Shown here: positions 14,787 to 27,828 of the stretch, piece after piece
How positions within the stretch are numbered: the stretch's first letter is position 1
Layout: each line of letters begins with the position of its first letter
Assembly (NCBI GenBank): GCA_037975125.1
Contig: CM075857.1
Coordinates: 71,202,474-71,266,473 of the forward strand
Length of the DNA stretch: 64,000 nucleotides
DNA from: Latrodectus hesperus
Lineage: Eukaryota > Arthropoda > Arachnida > Araneae > Theridiidae
Direction: 5' to 3'
Made by a program: the position numbers and the translations under genes
The notes under the pieces: model-generated
What the model saw: the letters and a program-made list of their open reading frames with translations, nothing else
Database searches by the model: none
Told to the model about the DNA's origin: nothing

Positions 14787-15739
14787 ATTTCAAATAAATG
14801 AAATATTCACACACTTTTCAAGAAATTGGGATTGAGAAGTTTTTTTAAGTAACTGTAACTAATTTTCACTGTAAAATTTTGTAAATTTAAACATTTACAA
14901 AACAAATATAATTAAATTAAATATCTGTTCTATATAAAGACACAATCTTTATTCAATGATAATACAATTAATAGGAGCCATGGAGACGTAAATAAAATGA
15001 TTTTTTTAATTTTATTTTATAGTTGAATTTTATATTTCTAAATGAATTTAAATTTATCAAACGGTTGACTTAATACAATAAGACACTCTACAAACATTTT
15101 TAATTATTTATTTTTCGAAAATATTGACTTTAAGAAAATATAGTTTTTATGGGTATATACAGCAACAAGCTTTTATATTCAAAAAGCTTGTTAAACTCAG
15201 GTGAATAGTTCTAAACAAAGTAGCTTTAAAAATGCAATCATCAGTAAAATTATTCAATTATCTAAAATGAATTTAATAATAAATTATACATTAAATAAAG
15301 GATTTTTATGCAGATTCAAAAAATTAACCTTTTAAAAATTACTTAAAATTAAATTTTCCTTCTACTTCAAAAAATTTGGAAATCTGTAAAGATATTTTAT
15401 TCATGCATATCTTATTTTAATTATTATTTATAAGTTATATAAAATCATGTAATATTTTACACGTCAAATATTTTTGTATTGTAGTTCAAGAAATAAGACA
15501 CTATAGCTTCAATTTATTTGCTTTTCTCTTAATATTTAATGCATAGAACTGCGTTATAAGCAGTGATTTTTACTAATTCTATAATAAACCATGTCATTAT
15601 CCTATATTTTTCTTAAGACTTCGGAAATCAAATATGTCGAATGTACATACATATATTCTATGCAAAGTAACTGTTGTTTGCACTTCTAAGAAAATAAATT
15701 AACTAAAATAAATCGATAAAAATTACATAAATTTTCAAA

Positions 15740-15839
<100 letters not shown>

Positions 15840-16522
15840 TATATTTATATATGAAAACTGATCTTCACTTTATATAATGAAAATTGATCAAAAAGTTTCA
15901 TATATAAGCACAAGAATTATGATATAACTTAGAAAAAGACATTATAAGGGACACAAGCAACAAGTACTATCATGTATTGTGAAAAAAATTAATTATTTTG
16001 CTAAACATTTTACTTGTTAAAAGTTGTATCTTTCCACATCATTATAATTTTTTATTCACAGTAAGCAATTTTAAAGTTATGTGGTTGTTATTCACATGCT
16101 TATGTTAGTTACTATTATAAGTTAGCTTAAATTAACTATTATATATTTCAACATTTGATTTTGCACAAACTGAAATTGTGGTCAAACATGATGAGGAATT
16201 TTGCTCGAGTTTCAGAGAAACATTGTATTGTTTTCTCACAGCAGATAAAACATTTTATATACTTTTTCTCTATTACTCTATAAGTTTTCTCTCATGAAGA
16301 AATCTTGGTTAAATATAAAGCGCTCTTTTCATTATTTGCCATATTTGGGTAGTACGATAGTCAAATAACAGTCCTTAAACTTTCTTTCCTATATTTTATT
16401 TGAAAACTTCAGGAGCATGTAATGTGAAGGAAATAGAAAATACTTATTTTCATTTTTTAAATATTTTTTGGCTATATTTTTACGTAGTTTTATTGTTTAT
16501 AAATGTTATTTTTAGAGCTCTT

Positions 16523-16570
16523 ATCTCAAAGATGCAATTATTGCTTACCTCAAAGATGCATTATTGCATA
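16523..16570. repeat. Short tandem duplication, about 23 bp unit
   Basis: tatctcaaagatgcaattat tgcttac is followed directly by ctcaaagatgcattattgca; the two units differ by one lost base. A small local duplication. Confidence 0.8.
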
Positions 16571-17289
16571 AAGGGTATTAATAATATTCTGCAAATATTA
16601 GAAAAAATCTTGTTTGTTTCGTTTTAAGTATCCTGAAAATTTTAATTGCATTTTTTGCTAAAATGCTTAATTTAGCATTGCTCTAATGAAAGTGCAAAAT
16701 CTTGAATTACATGCTAATGATTGGGAGAACATGATATAGCTCAAATAGAACAAATATTGAAATATGAAATTCAGTATTTTTTGTTATATCTGTTTTTGGG
16801 GTGTAAATCATTAATAAAATGGCTAAACACATTTCCTTTTCTTAGTTATGCTCTATAATATTAATATCCAATTACATTATAAGCATTTTACAAAAACAAT
16901 TTTAAAACACGAGCATATCTCTGGTAATTCACACAAGTCAATTTGATAAATTTACAATGAATTATTAAAGAAAAATTACAATTGTATTTAACGTACACTT
17001 TAGTTGCAGTGAATATGATGAAAAATTTATCATTTTCTTTTATTTTCAATATAGAAGAAATTTATGCAAAAATACTCAAGAGACAATTTTTTTAAATGTT
17101 ATTTATATAATAATTTAATTCAAATTAAATACATTGTAGAGTTTTCCTAAATTTACATGGCTTATAAAACTAAAGAGAACCTAGGATCTTTCTGAAAAGA
17201 AATGAATTTTGATATATGAAACTCCAATACCAAGCTGTTACGATATTTTATTCAGGGAAATATATTAGATAATAAGGCTTTTAACTGCT

Positions 17290-17610
17290 GCAAATTAATC
17301 AATTATTGCCAAACTTTGGCTCCCGATTTCCCTCGTCATTAAAGCATGTTAGGTGGGCCTTTGACATTTAATGCGTTTGGCATAAAGAGAGAGGCGGGAA
17401 TTCCATTCCAAATCATAATGGGGCATTTCCATGCCCTGACACAACTAATACGGTGTCGTAAACCGACTGAATTATGAATTCAAATTATCAATCAAAGAAC
17501 CCTCCATTACCAGTTTGATGAGCTCTCTGCTGTAAGCTGGAGCCATCCAACATACTGCACTCTGAACTATCCCATTCATAAGGGAGAATTTTTTTATCTA
17601 ATTGGAAACT
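17290..17610. other. GC-richer non-coding island in intron, candidate enhancer
   Basis: A stretch clearly richer in G+C than its surroundings, with no coding frame of length. It includes a paired homeodomain-type site TAATCAATTA (17296-17305), the runs gcgggaattccattcc and ggggcatttccatgccctga, and lies in the 7.5-kb intron of the Sidestep-like gene. Compositional contrast without a reading frame or transposon motifs is what conserved non-coding elements look like, but conservation cannot be judged here. Confidence 0.35.
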
Positions 17611-17700
17611 GGAATCTATGAGAGAAATGTTTATCATGTGAGTGTAATGCTCCATAGAGGGTGAAATATTAACTAGGTTAATAGCATACGCTGATGTTTA

Positions 17701-17725
17701 CAAAATGAATTTTAAATTCATTTTG
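17701..17725. repeat. Perfect 12-bp palindrome, one-base centre
   Basis: caaaatgaattt, a central t, then aaattcattttg. It is AT-rich and could arise by chance in this composition, though it borders the GC-richer intronic island. Confidence 0.85.
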
Positions 17726-19059
17726 ATACTGATTGAATATTATTATGAATGGTATACAAATAAATAATTTTAATTCTGATAACGAACTTGAAACAATTTC
17801 TGATGTGAAATATATGTAAGTTACATCATTTTATGTAAATTATGAATAATATTGAATTTATTATACATTTAAGATATTCTGATTTATTATGAAATTTAAT
17901 AATTTTAATACATCAGTGAATAAATCATAGTGTAAATTTAATTGAAAGTCTTAAACATAAATTAAATTAAATTTTTTTGTAATTTTTCGTATGCAGATGA
18001 GTAAATTGGCGTATAACACGTAATTTCTCAAAATAAATTTATTGCAGCCATCACTAAAACCAATATAGGCAAACTTTTGTCTTAGTGACGATTGCATTCC
18101 ATTACAGACCATAAGTTGATGAAGTTGATTTCGAAATGCTTGATAAATAATGTGTGTACCTGTGTAAATAATACCCAAAAATAATCATTAAAATTATATA
18201 GGTAATAAAAAGTAAGAAAAATCAATTAATGCTAAGTAATTAACAATTTTTAAATAGCATGATTACCACACTTTAATAGTTTTTTTTAAATCAAAATATC
18301 TATTTTTTTTAAAGAAACTGATAATTATATTCAAAAATACCATATTATTGGAAATTATTTTTCTTAAAATATTCGTGAACAGTAAAATAAATAGTCATAC
18401 ATTACTGTATTTATTATATAAATCATTAAATACATTTCATAACAGAAATTTAGACTGCTGAGTTTCTCTTTGTTAAAAATTGACATTTACATCAATTGTT
18501 TGCAAAATGTACACTACTTGATAAAAAAATAAAGTCTTAGTAATTAAAATAAAGTCTTAAAATTCTTAATGGTAAAAATCCTTACAAGTTTTATTTTAAA
18601 ATCTCTTTTATAGCACTAAATATTTTTATTAACAGATTAATATACTGATTTATAATGTGTAAACCAATATTCACTATTTGTTAGCACTAATATTATTATT
18701 AATAGCATTATGTTAAAATGTTACGAGTGAATAGATGAGTTTTAGCTAAAATTAGACATTTTAAGCCGGCATAAATAGTTGAGATTTTCTTTAGTTATTA
18801 ATGAGCTAGAACATCTATAACTGAGCTTCAGATCAAAATTATTTGTTTCATACATAAATGCTGCTACTCATATTATAGTTAACTTTACTTTCAGCAACCA
18901 CTCAAAAATTTCCATATTATCATAATTTAAATTTGCATGGATATTTGAAGTTATTATTTAATATTTATAATTATTAATGTTCAAATATTATGTATAGAAA
19001 AGAAACAATACATTTAAATACATGTAGCTATACCACTTTCCAATGAATAATTTGCCTTT

Positions 19060-19400
19060 TCATTAAATAGTGAAGCTGAACCAAATAAATGGAAATACCA
19101 AAGTGCCCGTTTTCGTAATAAAATCCCATGAAAATCTTTAGCTGCAGGAGATGCGGCAAATTTAAACTATTTTACACAGCTTCATTTTACTCAAACGTTC
19201 CAATAACTGTGAAGAGAGAAATAATGAAATGTAATATAAAAGAAAATACTCTCATTTTCGAAACCAACCTATATGGTCGATAATGTCTCCAGTAAACGAT
19301 AACGAAGCCGCTTAACAGCAATTTCGAATTCCCATACTCAAACCAAGGCAGAACCCCGAGAATGTCAAAGATAGCGTGTTATTACTTAACAAATTCCATA
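19060..19400. other. GC-richer non-coding island in intron
   Basis: Contains aagtgcccgttttcgtaata and gataacgaagccgcttaaca, with no usable frame. Same intron as the island at 17.3 kb. Possible regulatory element; no motif assigned. Confidence 0.25.
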
Positions 19401-21782
19401 CAGGATCTTATTCATTCCTCAAGGAATGGGTTTTAAGGGAACAGTGCAATATTTGCTTGTAATGAAAAATGATATTTTCAATTATCCTCTTGAATTTCCT
19501 TGTAGATTCTCTCATTTCACTGTCCATTAGTAAAGCACAGAAGAGGCTCAGAAGCAGTAGGATAGGCACTATTCTTGGAATGATAATTATGCATCGTTAA
19601 AAAGATTCTTTAATGGAAATAGTTTCTGTAAAAAAATAATAACTTGATGCACTCATGACTCAGAGAAAAATGTAAGTATTATATTAGTTTAAGTATATTT
19701 CAATTTAATTTGATAATCAGTATCTCATACATGAATTTGGATGTTAAAAGCAAACGTTTTTGATTTCAGTAAATGTGAAAATAGTTCACTTGTTTGCCCG
19801 GAAATTTAAAAATTTTATATGTATGGTTTATAAAGTGATTATCACTTTTTGATTATTCCCAAGTATCAATTTAATTACATAATAATATGTTCAATTTAAA
19901 ATTTCCTTAGAATGATTTTTATTGATATCTTCTAAGTAAATTTTAGGTATCTTCAGCTATGAAAGCAATTCTTTCATTTCTAGAGTCCGTAATGAGCATG
20001 AACATCACGTAAAACGGATATCAATTCCCATGTATCGAAGCAAACTGACAATTAATAGAGATTCAATTACTCATTTTCTTGTTGAAACTAATAATTTAAC
20101 GTATTTCTCATATTTTTAAAATTAGAAATTTTAAGAATCTTAAAAATAGTATACTTATCTCCATATAAAGGAAACTTAAAAATCATAATTGATAGTTTAC
20201 AAATTGTTATCCCAAGAAAAGATTTGCGATAACAATTATGAAGTATTTACAAACAGGAATTTCTCAATCAAATAAATGTTCATACATTTTGAAAAAAAAA
20301 TTAAACCCTTTTATTAAAAGAAGCATTATTTTTAGATATGTATTAAAAAGTAAAATATTTTAAAATTAGCATCATCTACGTAATTACCAATATTATCTTC
20401 AAACAATAATACATTGTAATGCAGAAACAATATTTTATCATTCAAAATTAAAATAAACCGACGATAGAGATTTGTTTCACGTTACCTAATAATTACTCAT
20501 ATAGTTCTGACTCGGTAAGAAAATTTTATGTTGCAAAGAGACAGAATTACCTTAAAAATTTGTTGATACCAATTATTGTCTATCAGTCTCATGTAGACGT
20601 TCAGGTTATAGAGGAATAATGGTTCTGATATTATGATATGTAAAAACTTGATTTATGAGAACTGTTTGATATATTTATGTATGTACATTTTTATATACAA
20701 CGTATCATTTATGTTTTTATGTTGAAAAATAGGGCAAACGGACAGAAAAAATGCAATCATTTCCTTTTTTTTTCTCTTTTCCAATGATTCATATACATCA
20801 ATCAGAAACCTATAAATATTTCCTTTCATCTAAAGTATTTATTTACTGACGGTAGTTTCAAGCATTTTTCATTTCCGATTTCAAAGTAGCTTTATGATTT
20901 AATAGATGTTGAAGATATAAATAATTTACAAAATTATAATTCAGGAATCGTAGTATTGTTTTAATTAAATTTAAAAATAGCTCTGATTAGTTTTATAGTT
21001 GAAGGAGTTGAACACTTATTTCACTTTCTATATATTTGTTGTTAGTAGCTACGTAAATTTGAGGTAAATATCATATATAATCAGTTTTTTAACAAACGTT
21101 TCAACCTCACATTTTATATTAAAAAACTGTATAACATGAGACAGGAAACTTGATTTTCTTTAGGGAAAATAAATATATTATTAATTATAGTAAATGAAAC
21201 GATAATAAAATATGTAATTAATTATCTGGAAGGAAAATGAATCAAAACTAAGTAACCAGTTTAACATGAATCATATGAACATCTTATGAATCAACAGATT
21301 TAATTCATAATAAAATGCTAACACAAAATGTTGCTCAGAAGAAAAGTATGTATCAATAAGCAGATACTAGATTAATTGCATCCTATTTTTGATAACAGTA
21401 AAATTTTACTATCAGTATTTAGTCAGACTTTTATCAATTCCATTAATATATATATATTCTCAGATGTAAATTTACATTACCTCTGCTTTGGTCCTTATTG
21501 TGTTAATTTTAATTACAACATTCGAATTTTACAATTATTTAAAAAAGATACGTATCTGTAATAGTAAATAACTGTAATCGCTTATGTTGAACTTTATACT
21601 CAAAATTTTTGAGTACTTAAATTAACAAAATGTGCATTCTTGAGAATTAAAATAATAGATATGTTTTTCATTAGATGGTTCAAGAACAAATATTTTTTTA
21701 AAAAGAATTCTTGATCATTTTTTATTGTTCCATATCAAAATGTTCTTTTCGTAACACAAATATTCGAAAAAAAATTCCTTAC

Positions 21783-21893
21783 CGCCTTTTACTTCACAGA
21801 TAAGAATTAAAGGCTCTCCTTCATTGTATGGCCCAATTAAACTCTGAAGCACTTCTTTGTTACGGTCTGTTATTACTGGCTTTCCCGGTGGGA
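21783..21893 (-). CDS. Sidestep-like protein, exon with first half of second Ig domain
   Basis: Short internal exon of 111 bp (37 codons) between acceptor atttcag and donor gtaagg, phase 1 at both ends. It reads PPGKPVITDRNKEVLQSLIG followed by PYNEGEPLILICEVKGG. The PPGKPVI start, the IGPYNEGEPL segment and the first Ig cysteine in LICEV are characteristic of the second Ig domain in Sidestep-family proteins. The domain is split over two exons, this one giving the A-B strands and the next giving the rest. It joins in frame to the exon at 24262-24618 (the g of the upstream exon plus tc gives valine) and to the exon at 14069-14272 (g plus gt gives glycine). It is too short and lacks a methionine, so it would be missed by simple ORF calling. 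The splice sites, reading frame and family motif all agree. Confidence 0.87.
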
Positions 21894-22289
21894 CTGAAAT
21901 GAAAATAATTTATTTATTTAAGAAATATTCTTGATGTTTTTAAAAATATTAATAATTATGTTAACAAAATTATAACAAACGCATTTCTCTACATGTCAAA
22001 CTTTTAGTCATTAAAAATTTGCATAAAAGTATTTTTAATGAAAGCAAATATATGTTATACTAAAAATATTGTAATTTGTATAACACATTGGATGAAAAAA
22101 TTAGAATAACACAAAGTATTTTCTTCAAATAATAGAAGAGCCTTGAATTTTTAAAAAAATTATTTTATTAAAACACTTTTAAAAACTTATTTACAATCAG
22201 ATAATTATAACAGTAACATGAAAAACAAAAAAAAAAATAAAAATAACTACTTGCTTACAATAATTAAAAATAGTTCCAACCACATCATA

Positions 22290-23463
22290 CTGTCTATAAA
22301 AAGTAGAAGGACAGCTTTAAATAATGAAAACAAGAGTTGTTAATAAGGAATTCTTCTGCCATTTACTTTAATTACTTCAAAGACTATATGGCATTGAATT
22401 ATATAAGTCGATTTGATAAAAATTTTACAAAAAAAAAGAAACCTTTCAAAGCTTCTCGAATTTTTATCAAGGATTCATATTGCTTTTGACTCTAGTGTAA
22501 ACAAGCCGAACAGTTACTGACCATATACTTTTAACAATTTTGAGGAGTGTTCTTTTATCAGGCTATGATAAAACCCGAACATTATTTATTTCAAATCAAT
22601 TTTTAACGTCATTGACTGTGTGAATCGATACAAAATATTCCTGAAATATCAAAATTTCACTGCCTAGCTCAGTGACATAGGGAAGAATCTCTGAATTTAA
22701 AATTTGAATGTAATCTGTATGTTTCTGTCTTCTATTCAGAGAAATCGATTGGTCTTTCCACCTTATCCAATAGCTATCCAAACTATTAAGTTGCCTTCTC
22801 CCATCTGTTTGGTAAGAGAAAAAATTCTTGTGTACCCAGATAAATTCCAGTAACACTGATAACCGTCTGGGCTATCCAAATTGATTTTTTTAATCTGAAA
22901 AAATGACAGAAGTCCATTTGAAGTTCGAAGGCATGTGTTTCTTCACTCACTACAGCCGGTGCTTAATGTGCATTTCGTCCATTTAAATGTCGCTTTCTTT
23001 TCTTGAATATAAACGTTTTCGATATTTATTGTAGTTGTAAAGTGTTCTTCTGGTTACACGTATGATTACAGCTTAGTTTTGCGATTTTCCATTGCTTCCA
23101 CGGGTTTTTTAAGAAATTCCTTTCACGTTGTGTCAATTTTTTATGTCTTCAAGTCTTTGTTTTCTCCTGACTCTTTTGATGCTTTAAGAAGTTAAAAACA
23201 GTGATTGGGCTGATGTGTAGGTTCCTCAATTTCTCTTACACTTTTGACCACATATTTACATACCAAAATTTAGCCTATTTGAAATCCAGGTAAAAGTTTA
23301 CAAATAGCTATTTCAACCGTACAAAATTGTGGATTTTTTTTCAACAAAAAAATTCTTTCGGAAGAAAGTGAGATTAAATGAATAATGTTTTCAAAATATT
23401 AAACTGCTACTGATTCCAAAATGATAATATTTTTTCAGGTGTCCTTCTACTTTTTTTACACAG
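22290..23463 (-). mobile_element. Tc3-like DNA transposon relic with terminal inverted repeats
   Basis: A 1174-bp Tc1/mariner-superfamily element. The left end reads CTGTCTATAAAAAGTAGAAG and continues GGACA. The right end, read on the minus strand, is CTGTGTAAAAAAAGTAGAAG continuing GGACA, so 22 of 24 bases match. The left end is preceded by TA (22288-22289), the usual target site. At the right flank the expected TA has become AC, so the target duplication is decayed. Between the ends is a broken minus-strand transposase. The element lies in an intron of the Sidestep-like gene and is in the same orientation as that gene. Confidence 0.88.
22440..23260 (-). pseudogene. Tc3-like transposase pseudogene
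   Basis: Decayed DDE transposase. Recognisable pieces in order are a helix-turn-helix-like remnant near 23.2 kb, LDSPDGYQCYW (22.88-22.9 kb, the segment that follows the first catalytic aspartate in Tc3-like proteins), HTDYIQILNSEILPYVTELG (about 22.66-22.72 kb), FQEYFVSIHT (normally FQQDNAPIHT, so the second catalytic aspartate region is lost) and FEINNVRVLS (about 22.55-22.58 kb). The last is followed by a deletion where the SPDLN-IEN motif should be, then SLIKIREALKG in a shifted frame near 22.45 kb. There are several stops and frameshifts. It cannot encode an active enzyme. The longest open piece, 86 codons at 22596-22856, is only a fragment. Confidence 0.85.
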
Positions 23464-24261
23464 ACCGGAAATCTTTAATAACTATTTCATTATATTTTCT
23501 TATTGCTAGACAAAACTCATTCACTGAAAATAAAAGAAAAATTCGTTTAATAAAAAAATTCCATTAATTGCGCTAAAATATGATTTAATTTCTAAAAAAT
23601 TAATTTCTAAAAAATATGGGAAATCTTACTGTAAATATAGTGTTCTCTAAGAAAATACTATTATTTAAATACAAAAATTTAGGAAAATGTTATAAATATT
23701 AAAAAATATACATTTAAAATACATTTAATATATTCCATAATCAGTTAACAGTAGTAAGAAAAATGTTAAATCTTATCATTGTACTTATTTGTAAGAAACA
23801 CTGTTTTTCATGCTAATTAGATGGTTCTATGTCATGCTTTACATTTTATGGAAATTGAAACCTTTTAAATTTGAATATTTTTATCTAAATATTACCTTAA
23901 TATTATTTTTAAGATGCAAATTCTAAAGTGAAGAAAACTAGGTACACTTGCGTCAATGAAACCAAATGCTTTAAATTACCTTTCATGAAAAAATGAACTT
24001 ACTTTATCAAAAATATATTTTTATATGATGTAATATTTATTCTGAAAAATGTTACATGTCTCACTTTTAGAAAAAAATATATTAAGTTAGACTGAAATGC
24101 CGTATCCACATTAATTATCATACCAATACTATAAAATCCGTAGTTATTTTTACTTTTACAGGAAAATTTAACTTATTTTTTTGATGCAACAAATTTATAA
24201 ATAATTATAAAATGTAAATTCTTTTGAGAAAATAATTTATAAGAACTCATTTTGAACTCAC

Positions 24262-24618
24262 CTACTACTTTGAGATAAACTGACATGTATCGCGTTCTTG
24301 CTTTCTTGAAATCTGCTCTGCATTTATATTCACCTTCATCTTCTAACATTGCTGGATCGAGTTTTAAGTAAGCAGGCCGCTCTGATATACTCAAATGTGC
24401 TCTTGTGTTTAAGCTGTCTTTTGCTGCATGCCGCGCTTGGTCAAGGCTACCTTGTCTAGCATCGAGGCTATAAATTGGTGTCGTAGACTCATCTTTGTAC
24501 CAGAGCACAAGTGCAATTGCATCTTCAGCATCTTCTTCACCTGGCGGAGTAATATTGCATGGTAAATTGACTGGTGAACCAGCTACTCCTAATACCATTG
24601 TTGGTGCTTCAGGTGTTT
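24262..24618 (-). CDS. Sidestep-like protein, exon with first Ig domain (V-type)
   Basis: Internal exon of 357 bp encoding about 119 residues of a cell-surface immunoglobulin-superfamily protein. Visible Ig landmarks are the first cysteine in NLPCNI, the core tryptophan in LVLWYKD, and the tyrosine corner with second cysteine in DEGEYKC. The stretch PIYSLDAR and the end FKKARTRYMSVYLKVV match what I know of the first Ig domain of the arthropod Sidestep family. Those proteins are transmembrane ligands of Beaten-path receptors in motor axon guidance and synaptic partner choice. The exon starts after the acceptor tttcttag and ends at the donor gtgagt; both boundaries are phase 1. The ATG at 24596-24598 is an internal methionine, not a start, because the reading frame and homology extend upstream to the acceptor. 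A signal-peptide exon must lie at higher coordinates. Which Sidestep paralogue this is cannot be told from two domains. Confidence 0.88.
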
Positions 24619-27600
24619 CTAAGAAAGGAAATAGAGCACATTAATTTTTATATTTGTAATGTACATTAATTGTCATATAATACACATTAATTGTTATATT
24701 AATTATAATAAAAAAATTATCGCTAACTTCATGTAAATCTAAAAATTTAAGTATGACTTTTTAATGATATTTTTTTAAATAGTAAAAAGATAAATATAAT
24801 GTGTCTACTTGTATTCATGAGCACCGAATAAGAATTATTATTATTTTTAATGTTCTTATTTAAAATAATTGTAATGGGCATTATGAAATTCGTTATTACT
24901 ACTTATATATTTCTAGACAAGCATATATTTACTGGATACCTAATTTTTAAAAACTACTATTATTTTATAAATGCATTTATAAAAAATGCGTAAAAATAAA
25001 TATTTAAATTTGAAAGTGGATTTATATTAGAAAATAACTGTAAAAATAGCCGTAGAAATTCATATATAATATAAAATTAAACAATTCAGTGCAACACTTT
25101 TATTTTATTAAAGTCATAACTTTCAATTATAAACTATTAAATTCATGCATTCAATTCGTAATTAATTGTCTTAACAATAGATGTTTGATTTAGTGATTAA
25201 TTAATTTGATGTCTTTTAATATTTTTTAGTATATAAACACCTTGAAGCAAATTTGCAGTTTACTTAGACGAATGATTTTTTTCCTTGATGCAGTTATATC
25301 ATTTTATGATATTTCATTGGATACTTTTCAAATTTTCTCAAAGTTAAAATTCAGATTATTTTCATTACATAAATTATGCAAAAAAAATTCATTGATAAAA
25401 AATTATTTAAGTGCTTTTTAAAAAGATCTAGCTTTAGAAAAGAATGACATTTTGTCCATATTTTGTTTTTTGATTTTGTTCACTATTGTTAAAACATGTT
25501 CGAATTAACAAAAAATAACAAAAATTTGCTTTCTTTTTATGATTCGCTTAATGATAAAGCAGCAAATACTAGAATTCTTATTTCAGGAAATAAAATATTT
25601 AAGATATTAGTATACAATATAGAATATCTAACATAAAAAGTGTTTTCACACATTAAATTCATGTTTAATTTAGAAAACATTTAGCTGATATTTAACATGT
25701 ATTAAAAATAAAAATATAATTCAAAGCAAAATTTTACTGTGTAAAATAAAATTTGTTAAGTTATAAAGTAAAATCCCTGTAAATATTCTTAGATAGTGGG
25801 GCATTTAAAAAAATTTCGAATTATTTCAAGGGAAATTTTTAAAATGAAAGGCAATTGTTTCACATTCACTGTTAAAAATTTACTGATGAAATAGTATTTA
25901 ATTTGTATTACCATAAAAAATCATTTTTTTTAAAATAGATAATGATGAAACATATTGAGTGATATTATTGAAATTCCTATTTTAGTCACTAACTTATCAT
26001 AAATATTTAAAGTTTTAATTAAGTAAAATTACTATTCTAGCTAAAATACACACCCTTTTCTGAATTTATATTTTCTTTATAAAGAAAAAAAATGAAGAGA
26101 ACTTAATTATGAAATTTATTTTCTTTTTCTGGTTGAACTGCGAGAATAATGATTTAGAATTCTATCAGATGCTTTAATTTAATGAGCAAATTACAGGGAA
26201 AGCTAGCATGAATGATCTTTAGATATTGCGGAAAATAGAATTTAAAATATTTAATGAGGACTTTTCTCATTAAAAATTTAATTATTTTCTTCATATTCAA
26301 AGCAAATATGACCTGAAGTTTATAAGAACTAAATAAACATAAGGAAGTCCTTAAAAAAGAAAACATTTAGCTAGGAAAAAATTAATTTCAGATACAATGT
26401 CCAAATTATAGATCTCCACTCATATATGAAGCATTAAATATAAGATATTTAAATTTCAAAATGTTTTCATGCCATGGAATTAAAGTTTTGTTATTGTTAA
26501 GTACTGAAGCATATTTTTCGCTACTTTATAAAGGAGTTCTTTTATTGAACACCGTGTTTTAATTAAATATTTAGTAAAATAAAGTTTAATGAAATAGATT
26601 TTCATTCAAGCCTTTGTGTTATTTCATAAAATTATTGCTTCAAATTATTTGAGAATGAAAATAATTCTAAGGATTATTTTATAAATTTTTATACAAAACT
26701 TTTTAAATAAATGTGAAATTTTTTTTGATAATCGCGTTAAATTATGTATATTAAAAGTGTTTTCTCTTGAGAAATATGATGCGGAGAAATAACATTTATT
26801 TCGTTTTTTAAAAAAATTTATTTAGATATTTATTTTTTAATATAATTGTTAAAAAAAAGTCAAATTCAGAAATTTTTTCACATTTTTTTCTGAAACATTC
26901 ATTATAGATTAGTGTGAAAATCATTTTTATCTTTAATATTAACTACTTTAAATTATATATATCAGTATCAAAAATATACATTAGTAAGCTAATTGTAATT
27001 TTTATTACTTGAAAATATCAACTTATTCTCGCTTAAGAAACTACATCCGTTTTTTCTAATAATAATAAATACATTATACTTTAAATTTATAAAATTTAAC
27101 ATTTCATTTTTTTCTAATTTATACTGAATAAATGTAAGGAAATGAATGACAATGAGGATTCTATGTATGTGGTTTAGAATATTTAAATAAGTCATGAAAT
27201 ACTTTTAATTTTTGGATGAATATAGAACTTAATTATTTTATTTTGTCTGGATAATAATCCGCTTATCTTAAACAATTCACTTTTTAACATCATAGAATGT
27301 TATTTAAAGATAAAGAAATTTTATTATTTTATATGAATAAGAATGATTTAATTTTTATAAATATTTATTTCGTATAAACAACAGATGAATTTATTTAAAT
27401 AATTATTGCAGATTTTTTTCAAATTATTGAAGAATAATTATCGAGAAATAGTTTTGTCAAATACGAGAAAAAACAAGAGAGAACATTTATACTTGAATTA
27501 ATTTTAATAATGCTAATAGAAGTCCAGTTCAAGATATTAGCATTATTAAAATTGCTTAACTTTACCAAAAAAATACACATGTATAGTTATCAATATAAAT

Positions 27601-27826
27601 ATTTATTTTTAAAAAGTGCATAGATTATTCTACACATTTTATTCGAAAAAAATTTTAACAAAATTTATAAATTTTATAAGTAATAATATTTTTCCAATTC
27701 ATTCATGAATTTGCATTTTCAATTTCATTTAGAAATTAGAAATTACATATTCAATTTTACTGGGTATTTTTGAGAAAATCGTATTGCCTATTCGGCAATT
27801 AATTTAATTAGTAAGCAAATCACAAT
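24619..27826. other. AT-rich sequence upstream of the first recognised exon
   Basis: Begins with the acceptor of the exon at 24262-24618, so its left part is intron of the Sidestep-like gene. No further exon, start codon context or signal peptide was recognised. Contains the inverted repeat at 27500-27553. Confidence 0.6.
27500..27553. repeat. Perfect 19-bp inverted repeat with 16-base loop
   Basis: aattttaataatgctaata (27500-27518) and its exact complement (27535-27553) surround the loop gaagtccagttcaaga. It lies about 275 bp from the Tc1-like element. The RNA could fold as a stable stem-loop, but the stem is short for a typical microRNA precursor. Confidence 0.93.
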
Positions 27827-27828
27827 TA

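Larger units (their letters stand above)
21894..24261 (-). other. Intron between first and second Ig domains of the Sidestep-like gene
   Basis: Intron of 2368 bp with donor gtgagt at the high-coordinate end and acceptor atttcag at the low end. About half of it is the Tc3-like relic at 22290-23463. The rest is AT-rich with no recognisable content. Confidence 0.82.

Noticed and set aside
24596..24598. ATG in the first Ig exon as translation start
   Set aside because: Coding similarity and frame continue upstream to a consensus acceptor at 24619-24620, and a secreted Ig protein needs a signal peptide.
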